Assembly (NCBI GenBank): GCA_964358545.1
Contig: CAYHQN010000070.1
Span: 1 to 22,212, forward strand
From: CAINVV01 sp031432175
Lineage (GTDB): Bacteria; Bacteroidota; Bacteroidia; Bacteroidales; Prolixibacteraceae
Direction of reading: 5' to 3'
Length of the DNA: 22,212 nucleotides
How positions within the stretch are numbered: the first letter of the stretch is position 1; the number at the start of each line of letters is the position of its first letter. Made by a program: the position numbers and the translations under genes. Shown here one piece after another: positions 1 through 7,359 of the stretch. A model generated the notes under the pieces. The model was not told where the DNA came from and made no database searches. It saw only the letters and a program-made list of their open reading frames with translations.

Positions 1-1
1 G

Positions 2-1465
2 ATTGAAGGAAATTATGTTTATACGGTAGATTCAAAAAAAATCGTTGAAGATGCGATTCCTGAGATGCTCAAACAATTGGATCCGCACACCACCTATATT
101 CCTGCCAAAGATATGCAGGGGGTTTCTGAAGAGATGAGCGGTAATTTTGGCGGAATTGGTGTTCAGTTCTCTATTCAGAATGATACCGTTATGGTTATTG
201 ATGTTATTTCGGGTGGCCCCTCTCAAAAATTGGGCATCCGGGCTGGTGACAGAATTGTCAGGGTAGGGGATTCTGCCATGGTGGGAAAGAATGTCAAAAA
301 TGAACTTGTATTTAAGCGATTGCGCGGACCCAAGGGCACCAAAGTTAATGTGAGCATCTGGCGCAAGGGATTACCCGATTTGCTGAATTTCAACATTACA
401 CGGGGCGATATTCCAATTTATAGCGTCGATGTTTCGTATATGATCGACAACAAGACCGGATATGTAAAAATTGGTCGTTTTGCAGAGCATACCTACGATG
501 AGTTTATGGGAGCCATGGCCAAATTGGAAAGTGGCGGTGCAGAGCAGGTCATCATTGACCTTCGGGGCAATCCCGGAGGCTATTTAAGCTCAGTTATCCG
601 GATGGTGAGCGAATTGCTCGACAAAGGCGAACTGATCGTTTATACGGCAGGAAGAACACAACCCAAGAGAGAATCTGATGCGGAAAACCGCGGAAAATTT
701 TTCGGAAAGAGGGTGGTGATACTTGTCGATGAATATTCGGCATCGGCCAGTGAGATCTTTGCCGGAGCGGTTCAGGACAACGACCGGGGGACCATCATCG
801 GCAGACGGACTTTTGGCAAAGGGCTGGTACAGGAGCAAATCCCGTTTTACGATGGTTCGGCCATTCGTCTGACAGTGGCCAGGTACTATACACCTTCAGG
901 GAGATGCATTCAAAAGTCTTACAAGAAAGGAACGGATGATTACTATGCAGACCTGACCAGGCGCTTTGTCCATGGGGAAATGGAGCAAAAGGATAGCATC
1001 CACATGGCCGACACGGCCAAATATTTCACCCGCCTGAAAAGGGTTGTCTATGGTGGCGGCGGGATCATGCCCGATATCTTTGTTCCGGCCGACACTTCAG
1101 GAAACTCTGCCTACCTCTTTAAAATCATGCAAAAGGGGCTGGTTTACCAATATGCTTTCGACTATGCAGACAAGCACCGTGCAGAGTTGTCCAAACTTAA
1201 AACAGGCGCTGAATTTTCAGATCTTTTACGAAAACGGGCCATCTTTGGAGAGTTTTTACAGTATGCTGTTAAAAACGGAGTAGCCAACAATGAAACAGGC
1301 ATAAAAGCTTCGGGCAAGATTATTGAGACCCAATTGATGGCATACATTGCCAGAAACATCATTGGGGAAGAGGGTTTTTACAGCATCATCAGCAACATTG
1401 ACAATACGTTGCAGGATGCGATAAAGACCATCAACAGCAAGGATAAGATGGTCAGTGTAAAGTAA
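2..1465 (+). CDS. S41 family C-terminal processing peptidase (5' end outside window)
   Basis: Envelope serine protease of the CtpA/Prc family, which trims or degrades proteins from their C-terminal end. The reading frame is open from base 2, so the N-terminus, including any signal peptide, lies upstream. Counting from the Met codon at 65: the family motif LDPHTTYI at 5-12, a PDZ domain at about 25-105 (GNFGGIGVQF, then GIRAGDRIVRVGD), and the S41 catalytic core with IDLRGNPGG at 164-172. The nucleophile lies in SASASE (225-230) and the general-base lysine is K252 in FGKG, so the Ser/Lys dyad appears intact. A helical C-terminal extension of about 130 residues follows, as is common in Bacteroidota members. 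It converges on the 93-aa gene at 1500, and its last two codons form part of the shared terminator hairpin. The family is secure; substrates are unknown. Confidence 0.93.
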   Translation: MEGNYVYTVDSKKIVEDAIPEMLKQLDPHTTYIPAKDMQGVSEEMSGNFGGIGVQFSIQNDTVMVIDVISGGPSQKLGIRAGDRIVRVGDSAMVGKNVKNELVFKRLRGPKGTKVNVSIWRKGLPDLLNFNITRGDIPIYSVDVSYMIDNKTGYVKIGRFAEHTYDEFMGAMAKLESGGAEQVIIDLRGNPGGYLSSVIRMVSELLDKGELIVYTAGRTQPKRESDAENRGKFFGKRVVILVDEYSASASEIFAGAVQDNDRGTIIGRRTFGKGLVQEQIPFYDGSAIRLTVARYYTPSGRCIQKSYKKGTDDYYADLTRRFVHGEMEQKDSIHMADTAKYFTRLKRVVYGGGGIMPDIFVPADTSGNSAYLFKIMQKGLVYQYAFDYADKHRAELSKLKTGAEFSDLLRKRAIFGEFLQYAVKNGVANNETGIKASGKIIETQLMAYIARNIIGEEGFYSIISNIDNTLQDAIKTINSKDKMVSVK

Positions 1466-1508
1466 AAAGAAAAGGATGAGCTCGCTCATCCTTTTCTTTT
1501 TACTTTAC
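1457..1508. terminator. Perfect 24-bp inverted repeat, bidirectional terminator
   Basis: Arms 1457-1480 and 1485-1508 are perfect reverse complements with a 4-base loop (CTCG). The inner part is GGATGAG/CTCATCC flanked by A-rich and T-rich stretches, so either strand reads as a stem followed by a T-rich tail, as in a factor-independent terminator. Both convergent genes run into it: the last two codons and stop of the S41 peptidase (GTAAAGTAA) and of the 93-aa protein are the ends of the two arms. Confidence 0.85.
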
Positions 1509-1781
1509 CAGGCCTTCCAGTTTTTTGTAGGCATCGTTGACACCTTTGACATAATCTTGTTTTAGTTTGAGATAAAACCCTTTGACCAGTTTGGGATTAT
1601 CTTTCCCGTCCGGATTGTTGATTTTGTCAATCGTGGAGTTGTGCAGGAGAACTATTTCGTCAATCACTGCCATTGCTTCCATCTCTTTGCCATTGAAGGT
1701 CTGTACAAAATCGATGCAGTCACCGATCATCTGAGAAGATAAAAACCCTATCTCTTTCTTTAATTGTCTGATACTTGCCAT
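1500..1781 (-). CDS. Conserved small Bacteroidota protein, 93 aa, unknown function
   Basis: Short, charged, apparently helical protein beginning MASIRQLKKEIGFLSSQMI and ending KKLEGLVK. No signal peptide, membrane segment or metal motif is visible, so it is probably cytoplasmic. I recall similar small proteins (start like MASIRQLKK) beside S41 peptidase genes in other Bacteroidales, but I cannot name a function. The frame stays open upstream to 1877, but that would overlap the preceding lipoprotein gene. The ATG at 1781, 19 bases after that gene's stop, gives the family-like start. It is likely the last gene of the minus-strand group that includes the Ig-like lipoprotein. Transcription ends at the palindrome shared with the S41 gene. 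Existence as a gene is likely; function is unknown. Confidence 0.8.
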   Translation of the reverse strand: MASIRQLKKEIGFLSSQMIGDCIDFVQTFNGKEMEAMAVIDEIVLLHNSTIDKINNPDGKDNPKLVKGFYLKLKQDYVKGVNDAYKKLEGLVK

Positions 1782-1800
1782 AACATATGATTGAATTTGT

Positions 1801-3678
1801 TTAAAAAAGTTTTGTTTTTTGAGGAGCGTTGTTGCCCTTCTTCTTCTTGAGTAATTTCTCTGCTTCCACATCAGCATCGATAATCTTTTTCCTAAAACCG
1901 ACCGGATCAGGGAGCGTCCAGGTATCCTTGTTATCCCAATTTGAGCGTACTTTTATGACGCTAAGATAATAACAGACCTCTTCCGGTTCAACTTTTTCCT
2001 TGAGGTTGCCTGAATCCCAAACTCCATTTTTGTTCCTGTCGAAGATAGCCTTCATCAGGTATTTCCGTGGTTCCAGGAAGGGGATGGTTATTTCCTCATC
2101 TTTGTCGATATTTACATTCTTTACCACTTTTTCATCGTTGGAGTTCTCCAGAATCTGGATAATGGTTGGCCCTTTTACGTTCTTAATAGAGTAAATTATT
2201 TTGCCGTAGTGTTCCTCTTCCTGAGTTTTGAACTCTGTTTTGAGGGCCTTGCCGTACATTCCATAGATGGTATGCAACGCTGTCGAATCGATTGTAAGTC
2301 TGTAGGATGTCCCGAACTCCCAGGGATAGGAGAGCAGGAACCTGCGATGATTCAATGGATCAGGTTTTATTTTCGGGGCAATTTTATAAAAGGAGGTATC
2401 TTTTTTTACAAACAGCCGGACTTGCGATGTATCAAAAGAAGCGATGGGTTCCGGTGACTCAATACGTATGTCAGCGTAAGTGTCCAATACGTTGCCAAGA
2501 TTTGTCGCAAGCGTCACAGATGTTTGTTCTGTAATTATTTTTCTCCGCTCTTTGCGCTTGTTTTTGTCAGCTTTATTTACCTGATCATCTGAAAAATATA
2601 GCTTTATAGTATCCTTCCTGGTAAAAAAATGGCCCAGGCTGTCCTGTTGAAGAAAGGCGAGCTTAAGGGCAAGTGTATCCCTCTTGTAAACCAGCGAATC
2701 CGTAAGCCATATTTTCAGGGAATCTGCTTTTCTACTCTTTTCAATAAGGTTCCAGGGGCCTTTCGGATGGACATTTAGTACTTCTACATTGAAGGTATCC
2801 GCCGTTGAGCCGGTGAAGATAAGATCGATGGTTTTGCGGTTTGGGCGTTCGTATTTGTCGAGATTCAGATCAAATCCCTTCTCGAAGAAAAGGGAGAAGT
2901 TCAGCGGATCGGGATAGAACCTTGTTTTGCCAAGAACTACCAGCGTATCCGAACCTGTGACTACAGTATCCCGTTTGGGCTGAAATTCGGCTGTAGGTTC
3001 AACCCTTGAACCGAGAAGGGCAATAGAATCTACGCCGGAGGTGTATTTGAGGTTGTTATCGATATCGCCCAAGGCATACATCTGGTAACTGGCAGCCGGC
3101 AAATTGGTTATGGCAAAGAATCCCTGAGAATTTGTTTTTCCCACGAAATCGGGACGTGTCTTGTGCACAAGGGTATCAGAAGTGCCTTTGTAAAGAAGGA
3201 TAAAGCAGTTTTTTGAGGGCTCGAGGGTGAAAGCATCCCTGACAAAACCAACGATGCGTAGTGTGTCAAGAGTCGGACCTGTTGAGAAGGCTAACCGCAG
3301 ATTTTTGTATTTGTTTCTTTCGTTGTTATCGACTATCCCGTCTTTAAAATCAAGGGAATAGGTAGTGTTGGGTTTAAGTTTTTCGTTCAGGTCGACGATG
3401 ATTGTTTTGCCTTTGGTTTTAAAGATAGGCTTCTTGGTTGTTGGTGGCGAGACGATAAATTTAGTATTAAGTTCATCCGGTACAACAAATTCATTGAAGG
3501 TGATCCTTACCTTGTTGTCTTTAAAATTCACCTGGTTCGCTTCAGGAATACTCTTTACAATGACGGGAGGCAGTTTATCTTTCGGTCCGCCTTTGGGCAT
3601 TCCCATGTTGGCACACGAATAAACCAGCATCAAAGGGATCAAAACTGAAGCAACAATATGTATAACTCTTTTTACCAC
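1801..3678 (-). CDS. Large Ig-like (SbsA/Big_5-type) lipoprotein
   Basis: A 625-aa envelope protein. Residues 1-22 are a lipoprotein signal: basic start (MVKR), hydrophobic core, lipobox LVYSC with C22 as the predicted lipidated cysteine. About residues 36-135 resemble a bacterial Ig-like 'Big_5' domain, including LPPVIVKSIPEANQVNF, VRITFNEFV, LKPNTTYSLDF and LAFSTG. A second beta-rich segment from about 138 (RIVGFVRDAFTLEP) resembles carboxypeptidase-regulatory/Cna-B-like folds. Near the C-terminus, FDRNKNGVWDSGN is an Asp/Asn-rich loop that could bind calcium. It is followed after 19 bases by the 93-aa gene and preceded by the DUF4270-type lipoprotein gene after 87 bases. Probably anchored to the inner or outer leaflet of the outer membrane or surface-exposed. 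The exact role is not known to me. Confidence 0.88.
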   Translation of the reverse strand: MVKRVIHIVASVLIPLMLVYSCANMGMPKGGPKDKLPPVIVKSIPEANQVNFKDNKVRITFNEFVVPDELNTKFIVSPPTTKKPIFKTKGKTIIVDLNEKLKPNTTYSLDFKDGIVDNNERNKYKNLRLAFSTGPTLDTLRIVGFVRDAFTLEPSKNCFILLYKGTSDTLVHKTRPDFVGKTNSQGFFAITNLPAASYQMYALGDIDNNLKYTSGVDSIALLGSRVEPTAEFQPKRDTVVTGSDTLVVLGKTRFYPDPLNFSLFFEKGFDLNLDKYERPNRKTIDLIFTGSTADTFNVEVLNVHPKGPWNLIEKSRKADSLKIWLTDSLVYKRDTLALKLAFLQQDSLGHFFTRKDTIKLYFSDDQVNKADKNKRKERRKIITEQTSVTLATNLGNVLDTYADIRIESPEPIASFDTSQVRLFVKKDTSFYKIAPKIKPDPLNHRRFLLSYPWEFGTSYRLTIDSTALHTIYGMYGKALKTEFKTQEEEHYGKIIYSIKNVKGPTIIQILENSNDEKVVKNVNIDKDEEITIPFLEPRKYLMKAIFDRNKNGVWDSGNLKEKVEPEEVCYYLSVIKVRSNWDNKDTWTLPDPVGFRKKIIDADVEAEKLLKKKKGNNAPQKTKLF

Positions 3679-3765
3679 AGTTTGTCTTAGATTTACATGA
3701 TCATGGTTTCAGGCTAGCCGATCTCCACTCCCGGACTATCACAGCCAGGGAAATGGTTTGGACAA

Positions 3766-5097
3766 TTACTGGTATCTGGTGTATTTGATATTCAGTTGAA
3801 TAGGACGGGAACTATTTCCTCCCTTGAGTACTACCCGGTAAGGAGATCCGTTCCGGTCCGCATTGACCAGATAGAAACTGGTATTAGCGATCTCACCTTT
3901 AAGGATCTGTTCGAGGTGCCTGGTGATGTTGAAAGTGTAACTTGCCGTTGTAGGATCGTAGATGCCTCCGTAATAGCTACTGGACAACTGACTGTCTTTC
4001 GGGAACAACTCGGCGCCTGTGCTGTCCATGTATTTCAGATAGATACTCGAAGGTATATAGTAGCGTCTTGGATCAGTTATCAGGGTATCAACAAAAAAGG
4101 TGATGGATGCCTTGCTGATCACATACATTGTCGAATCCTTCCATTTATTTAAGGATGGAATATTGACCTTTATTTTCGTACCTCCGGTGGGCTGAAGGTA
4201 GGTTAAGGTATCCTGAATAAGCTCCTGGTTCAAATGTGCCGAGAAGGCGCTGTTTCGGTAATCGTGCGAAAATGCCGCAACGTTCGCAGAATTTGAGGTG
4301 ACATTGTAGGAAAAAAAGAGCGAATCTTTCTTCGCAGTATGATAGTAAAGTCCGATACCTGAACCTGAGGCAGAGAGACCTATCAAGGTACCCTTTCTTC
4401 CGGCAGAGGCGGCTTCCACATACAATCCCTTGAAATTCTTCAGGAAAACTTCGTTCGAGATCATTTGGAGCGTGTCCAGTTTCAGCAACCGGTTGCCGAG
4501 GGCAGGATCCAGTTTGAAACGGACATACTGGATCGTCGTATCCGTCTTTGCGGAGTCTGTCTTAAATTTTGGAATAAAACTTACCGATCCCAGTGGTGTG
4601 GTCGAAGCCAGTGACTTCAAGTTAAATGAAGACATGTACTTGGCGTCGTATTCCAGGTCACCGGTCAACTCATATACTTTCAAATTTTGCACCGTAGCGG
4701 TATCTCCGTAAATATGCTTGTAGGTTAACCGCAGAATTAGTGAATCCAAAGTAGCGGTAGCATCATAATCAGGATTGGCGGCAAGTCTGTATTGTGCTGC
4801 AAAGGCCCCGTCCGTCCGACCGAAAAGCGGATCATTGAAACTGCCAATATAGTTAAAGGCGGGACGATCGACCCTGATCTTCTCGTCTGTAAAAGTAAAA
4901 GACTTGATGGTGCCTGATTCCGCATAGTTCCTTGAGTAAACAGCCGAACTTCCGGGGATTAGATTTCTTCCAAGACTTTCGTCACCTTTCTTGCAACCGG
5001 TGAACAGAAGAGACACTACAATGAAAGCCCAAACAAGGGCGAAAGCTTCAAAATATCGATTTTTCAATTGAATCAACTTTTTATTAAACCGGCGCAA
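3766..5097 (-). CDS. DUF4270-type lipoprotein
   Basis: A 443-aa predicted lipoprotein: basic N-terminus, hydrophobic segment at about 18-33 and lipobox LLFTGC with C35 as the lipidated cysteine, followed by KKGDESLGRNLIPG. The mature part is rich in Thr/Ser and beta-type sequence, with features I associate with the DUF4270 family of Bacteroidota (early 'SLGRNLIPG', FNDPLFGRTDGAFAAQYRL, and a C-terminal NITRHLEQILKG segment). Its only plausible start is the ATG at 5097, one base after the stop of the GT5-like gene, so the two are almost certainly co-transcribed and translationally coupled. The signal sequence is slightly long (35 residues). The family assignment is from memory of motifs. The biochemical function is unknown; the coupling to a glycogen-synthase-like protein does not explain it. 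Confidence 0.82.
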   Translation of the reverse strand: MRRFNKKLIQLKNRYFEAFALVWAFIVVSLLFTGCKKGDESLGRNLIPGSSAVYSRNYAESGTIKSFTFTDEKIRVDRPAFNYIGSFNDPLFGRTDGAFAAQYRLAANPDYDATATLDSLILRLTYKHIYGDTATVQNLKVYELTGDLEYDAKYMSSFNLKSLASTTPLGSVSFIPKFKTDSAKTDTTIQYVRFKLDPALGNRLLKLDTLQMISNEVFLKNFKGLYVEAASAGRKGTLIGLSASGSGIGLYYHTAKKDSLFFSYNVTSNSANVAAFSHDYRNSAFSAHLNQELIQDTLTYLQPTGGTKIKVNIPSLNKWKDSTMYVISKASITFFVDTLITDPRRYYIPSSIYLKYMDSTGAELFPKDSQLSSSYYGGIYDPTTASYTFNITRHLEQILKGEIANTSFYLVNADRNGSPYRVVLKGGNSSRPIQLNIKYTRYQ

Positions 5098-5098
5098 A

Positions 5099-5902
5099 TT
5101 ATAAAATTTTATTGTAAAAATCGAAATAGGAATCGATGTAACTATCTTTTGGCTGATAGTCGAGATACTGCATTCCTGAAGCCTTTATATGTTTCTCGAT
5201 GACGGGATTAATCGCTTCACTTCCTTTGATGGCCGCATCCGAATATGCAAGCGCGAGCTTGGTATAATTTTCGAAAGTCGGTTCATTGATGACAGAGATG
5301 TCGCTCAGGTTGATACCGTCTTCGGCGATCTTTCTGGCCATCTCCGGGTTGAGTGGATTCACAAAATGATCGTCATAGACTGAATAGACGATGCGGGTAT
5401 TGGCAAACAGCGGATTGTCCTTGTATGTTTTCTTGACAAAGAGCGGAACCATGCCGGTAAACCATCCATGGCAATGGATGATATCCGGTGACCAGCGAAG
5501 TTTGATCACAGTCTCCAAAACGCCTTTGGCAAAGAAAATAGCACGTTCATCGTTATCCTCGAACTCAACATCATTTTCGTCTTTTAACGAATATTTTCTT
5601 TGGAAGTAATCTTCATTGTCGATAAAATACACTTGCATTCTGGCTGCCTGGATCGATGCAACCTTGATAATCAGCGGGTGATCGTTGTCATTAATGATCA
5701 AATTCATGCCCGATAAACGGATCACTTCATGTAACTGGTTTCTTCTTTCATTGACATTTCCAAAACGCGGCATGAAGGTACGGATCTCTTTCCCCCGTTC
5801 CTGTATTCCCTGAGGCAGATATCTTCCAATCTCTGCAATCTCTGATTCAGGCAGATAAGGTGTGATTTCCTGTGAGATAAATAGAACCTTCTTTTTTTCC
5901 AT
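5099..5902 (-). CDS. Short glycogen/starch synthase-like protein (GT5 N-terminal domain only)
   Basis: 267 aa, about half the length of a canonical GT5 glycogen synthase (roughly 470-500 aa). It matches the N-terminal Rossmann half: KKVLFISQEITPYLPESEIAEIGRYLPQGI, then MQVYFIDNEDYFQRK, FFAKGVLETV, WSPDIIHCHGWFTGMVPLFVKKTY and IVYSVYDD. The usual ADP-glucose-binding KxGGL near the start is replaced by ESEIAEIG, and there is no C-terminal GT1 domain with the E-x7-E motif, so ordinary synthase activity is doubtful. Genes of this short type beside panC are, as I recall, conserved in Bacteroidales, so this is a family form rather than a fresh truncation; the C-terminus (YIDSYFDFYNKIL) ends cleanly with no frame continuing downstream. 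A good promoter lies at 5925-5955. The DUF4270 gene follows after one base. Confidence 0.85.
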   Translation of the reverse strand: MEKKKVLFISQEITPYLPESEIAEIGRYLPQGIQERGKEIRTFMPRFGNVNERRNQLHEVIRLSGMNLIINDNDHPLIIKVASIQAARMQVYFIDNEDYFQRKYSLKDENDVEFEDNDERAIFFAKGVLETVIKLRWSPDIIHCHGWFTGMVPLFVKKTYKDNPLFANTRIVYSVYDDHFVNPLNPEMARKIAEDGINLSDISVINEPTFENYTKLALAYSDAAIKGSEAINPVIEKHIKASGMQYLDYQPKDSYIDSYFDFYNKIL

Positions 5903-5924
5903 TTCTTTAACTTAAAATGTTTTG

Positions 5925-5955
5925 CAAAAATATATAAAATTTCCGCAACTTTCAA
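5925..5955 (-). promoter_or_regulatory. Bacteroidota-type promoter for the GT5-like/DUF4270 operon
   Basis: On the minus strand, TTG (5955-5953), 20 bases, then TATTTTTG (5932-5925) match the Bacteroidota primary sigma consensus TTG / TAnnTTTG with ordinary spacing. Transcription would begin near 5917, about 15 bases before the ATG at 5902. Confidence 0.6.
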
Positions 5956-5995
5956 CCATTTTCGGGAAGGCAAAAGTTAAACTAAGTGAATAAGA

Positions 5996-6116
5996 AAGAA
6001 GTGACTAAAGTGACTAAAGTGAACTAGAGTGCCTAAAGTACTTTTGGACTCCCGACTTTAGTGGCTTAAACTTTAGGCATTTTAGGCACTTTAAATACTT
6101 TAGGCACTTCTTTTTT
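5996..6116. repeat. Imperfect long inverted repeat built of 9-base AAGTG(A/C)CTA units
   Basis: The left arm (about 5998-6040) contains tandem units AAGTGACTA, AAGTGACTA, AAGTGAACTA and GAGTGCCTA. The right arm (about 6054-6110) has the same units inverted (TTTAGGCACT, TTTAGGCAT, CTTTAAATACTT, TTTAGGCACTTC), followed by six T at 6111-6116. Aligned by hand, the arms pair over about 43 bases with several mismatches and one bulge; the loop is about 6041-6053. It lies between the two divergent promoters and could act as a transcription block between them. Confidence 0.7.
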
Positions 6117-6118
6117 CC

Positions 6119-6126
6119 TAACTTTG
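6119..6126 (+). promoter_or_regulatory. Probable -7 element of the panC-panD-radA promoter
   Basis: TAACTTTG fits the Bacteroidota -7 consensus TAnnTTTG. It begins two bases after the T-run ending the inverted repeat. No clear TTG sits about 20 bases upstream (the right arm of the repeat occupies that place), so the -33 element is weak or supplied by the repeat. Predicted transcription start is near 6133, 15 bases before the panC ATG. Confidence 0.45.
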
Positions 6127-6147
6127 CATGTTGATTCAGACGACAAA

Positions 6148-6993
6148 ATGAAGCTTTTCAGAACAATAAATGAGTTGCAGCATCTCCTCACTGCCGACAA
6201 AAGTGCTGGACTTACCATCGGTTTTGTACCGACCATGGGTGCCTTACACTTGGGCCATCTCTCATTGGTGAACAGGGCCGGAGGGGAAAATGATCGGGTA
6301 GTCGTCTCCATTTTCGTCAATCCTACCCAGTTTAACGACCCCAGCGATCTTAGAAACTACCCCAGAACGCTGGATGCAGATATTGCGCTTCTCTCGACTT
6401 GCCGGTGTGATTATGTTTTTGCACCTTCGGTAGAAGAGATCTATCCGGTGCCGGATACCCGGAAGTTTGACTTTGGTTCATTGGGGTTGGTCATGGAAGG
6501 TCAATTCAGACCGGGTCATTTTAAAGGAGTTGCGCAAGTAGTTAGCAAATTGTTCGACCTGGTCAAACCGGATAAAGCCTATTTCGGACTGAAAGATTTT
6601 CAGCAATACGCAATCATAAAAAATATGTGTGCGATGTTGAAACTCCCCATCGGGATTGTGGCTTGTGACATTGTCAGGGAGGCTGACGGACTGGCCATGA
6701 GTTCAAGAAATGCACTTCTTACATCCGACCAAAGGGCCATTGCACCACAAATTTACAGTACTTTGCAGAATGCTATGAAAGAGGTCGGCCTTTTTACGCC
6801 GGTAGAGGTCAAAAAGCATGTGACCGACAGAATAAATTCATCAGGGCTTCTCAGGGTTGAATACTTTGAAATTGTGGATGAATTAACGCTCGAAGCCATC
6901 ACATCCTGGGATCAGAAGGGAACAAAGGTGGGCTGTATCGCTGTTTTTGCCGGTAAAGTCCGGTTGATTGACAACATTGTTTTTGATAAATAA
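6148..6993 (+). CDS. panC: Pantothenate synthetase (pantoate--beta-alanine ligase)
   Basis: Cytoplasmic enzyme that joins pantoate and beta-alanine, using ATP, to make pantothenate, the CoA precursor. The 281-aa length matches the family. The nucleotide-binding signature FVPTMGALHLGHLSLV lies at residues 27-42 with the HxGH-type pair H34 and H37. PTQF, EGQFRPGHFKGVAQVVSKL, YFGLKDFQQ and the MSSRNALL motif (the KMSKS equivalent) follow in the expected order. The frame is open 8 codons further upstream, from TTG at 6124. That extension lies within the predicted promoter, and the ATG at 6148 (MKLFRTINEL) gives the normal N-terminus, so I place the start there. The gene is followed after 11 bases by panD, the enzyme that supplies its beta-alanine, consistent with one operon ending in radA. 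Confidence 0.97.
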   Translation: MKLFRTINELQHLLTADKSAGLTIGFVPTMGALHLGHLSLVNRAGGENDRVVVSIFVNPTQFNDPSDLRNYPRTLDADIALLSTCRCDYVFAPSVEEIYPVPDTRKFDFGSLGLVMEGQFRPGHFKGVAQVVSKLFDLVKPDKAYFGLKDFQQYAIIKNMCAMLKLPIGIVACDIVREADGLAMSSRNALLTSDQRAIAPQIYSTLQNAMKEVGLFTPVEVKKHVTDRINSSGLLRVEYFEIVDELTLEAITSWDQKGTKVGCIAVFAGKVRLIDNIVFDK

Positions 6994-7004
6994 ATACATT
7001 AAAG

Positions 7005-7355
7005 ATGTTTATAGAAGTTTGCAAGTCGAAAATACACAGGGTAACGGTTACCGGAGCCGACCTTCAGTATGTCGGGAGTATTACCATTGATGAGGATTTG
7101 ATGAATGCCGCCAACCTGCTCGAGAATGAGAAGGTGCAGATTGTCAACATCAACAATGGGGAAAGATTTGATACCTACGTCATTCGCGGGCGAAGGAAAT
7201 CCGGCGACATCATTCTCAATGGCCCTGCGGCCCGCAAAGTTGTTGTGGGTGATGTGATCATCATCGTCTCCTATGCCTCCATGGATTTTGAGGAGGCAAA
7301 AACCTTTGAACCCTGGATTATTTTCCCGGATACCGAAACCAACAGACTGGTATAA
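7005..7355 (+). CDS. panD: Aspartate 1-decarboxylase precursor
   Basis: Makes beta-alanine from L-aspartate with a pyruvoyl cofactor generated by self-cleavage. The 116-aa length is typical. Starts MFIEVCKSKIHRVTVTGADL; the cleavage site is Gly24-Ser25 in YVGSITIDEDLM, with Ser25 becoming the pyruvoyl group. K9, Y22 and the segment around R54 (GERFDTYVIRG) match conserved active-site features, and the NGPAA motif near 72-76 is present. It lies 11 bases after panC and 4 bases before the probable TTG start of radA, so it is the middle gene of a tight operon. Nothing appears broken or unusual. Confidence 0.97.
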   Translation: MFIEVCKSKIHRVTVTGADLQYVGSITIDEDLMNAANLLENEKVQIVNINNGERFDTYVIRGRRKSGDIILNGPAARKVVVGDVIIIVSYASMDFEEAKTFEPWIIFPDTETNRLV

Positions 7356-7359
7356 TAAA

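Noticed and set aside
1782..1877. 32-residue extension of the 93-aa protein
   Set aside because: It runs through the 3' end of the Ig-like lipoprotein gene and is arginine-rich as expected of a shadow frame.
5996..6116. CRISPR-like array because of the 9-base repeated units
   Set aside because: Units are far too short, have no spacers, and are mirrored in a hairpin; no cas gene is present.
6124..6147. Eight-codon N-terminal extension of PanC from TTG
   Set aside because: It overlaps the predicted -7 element and adds residues not expected in the family; the ATG at 6148 gives the normal start.
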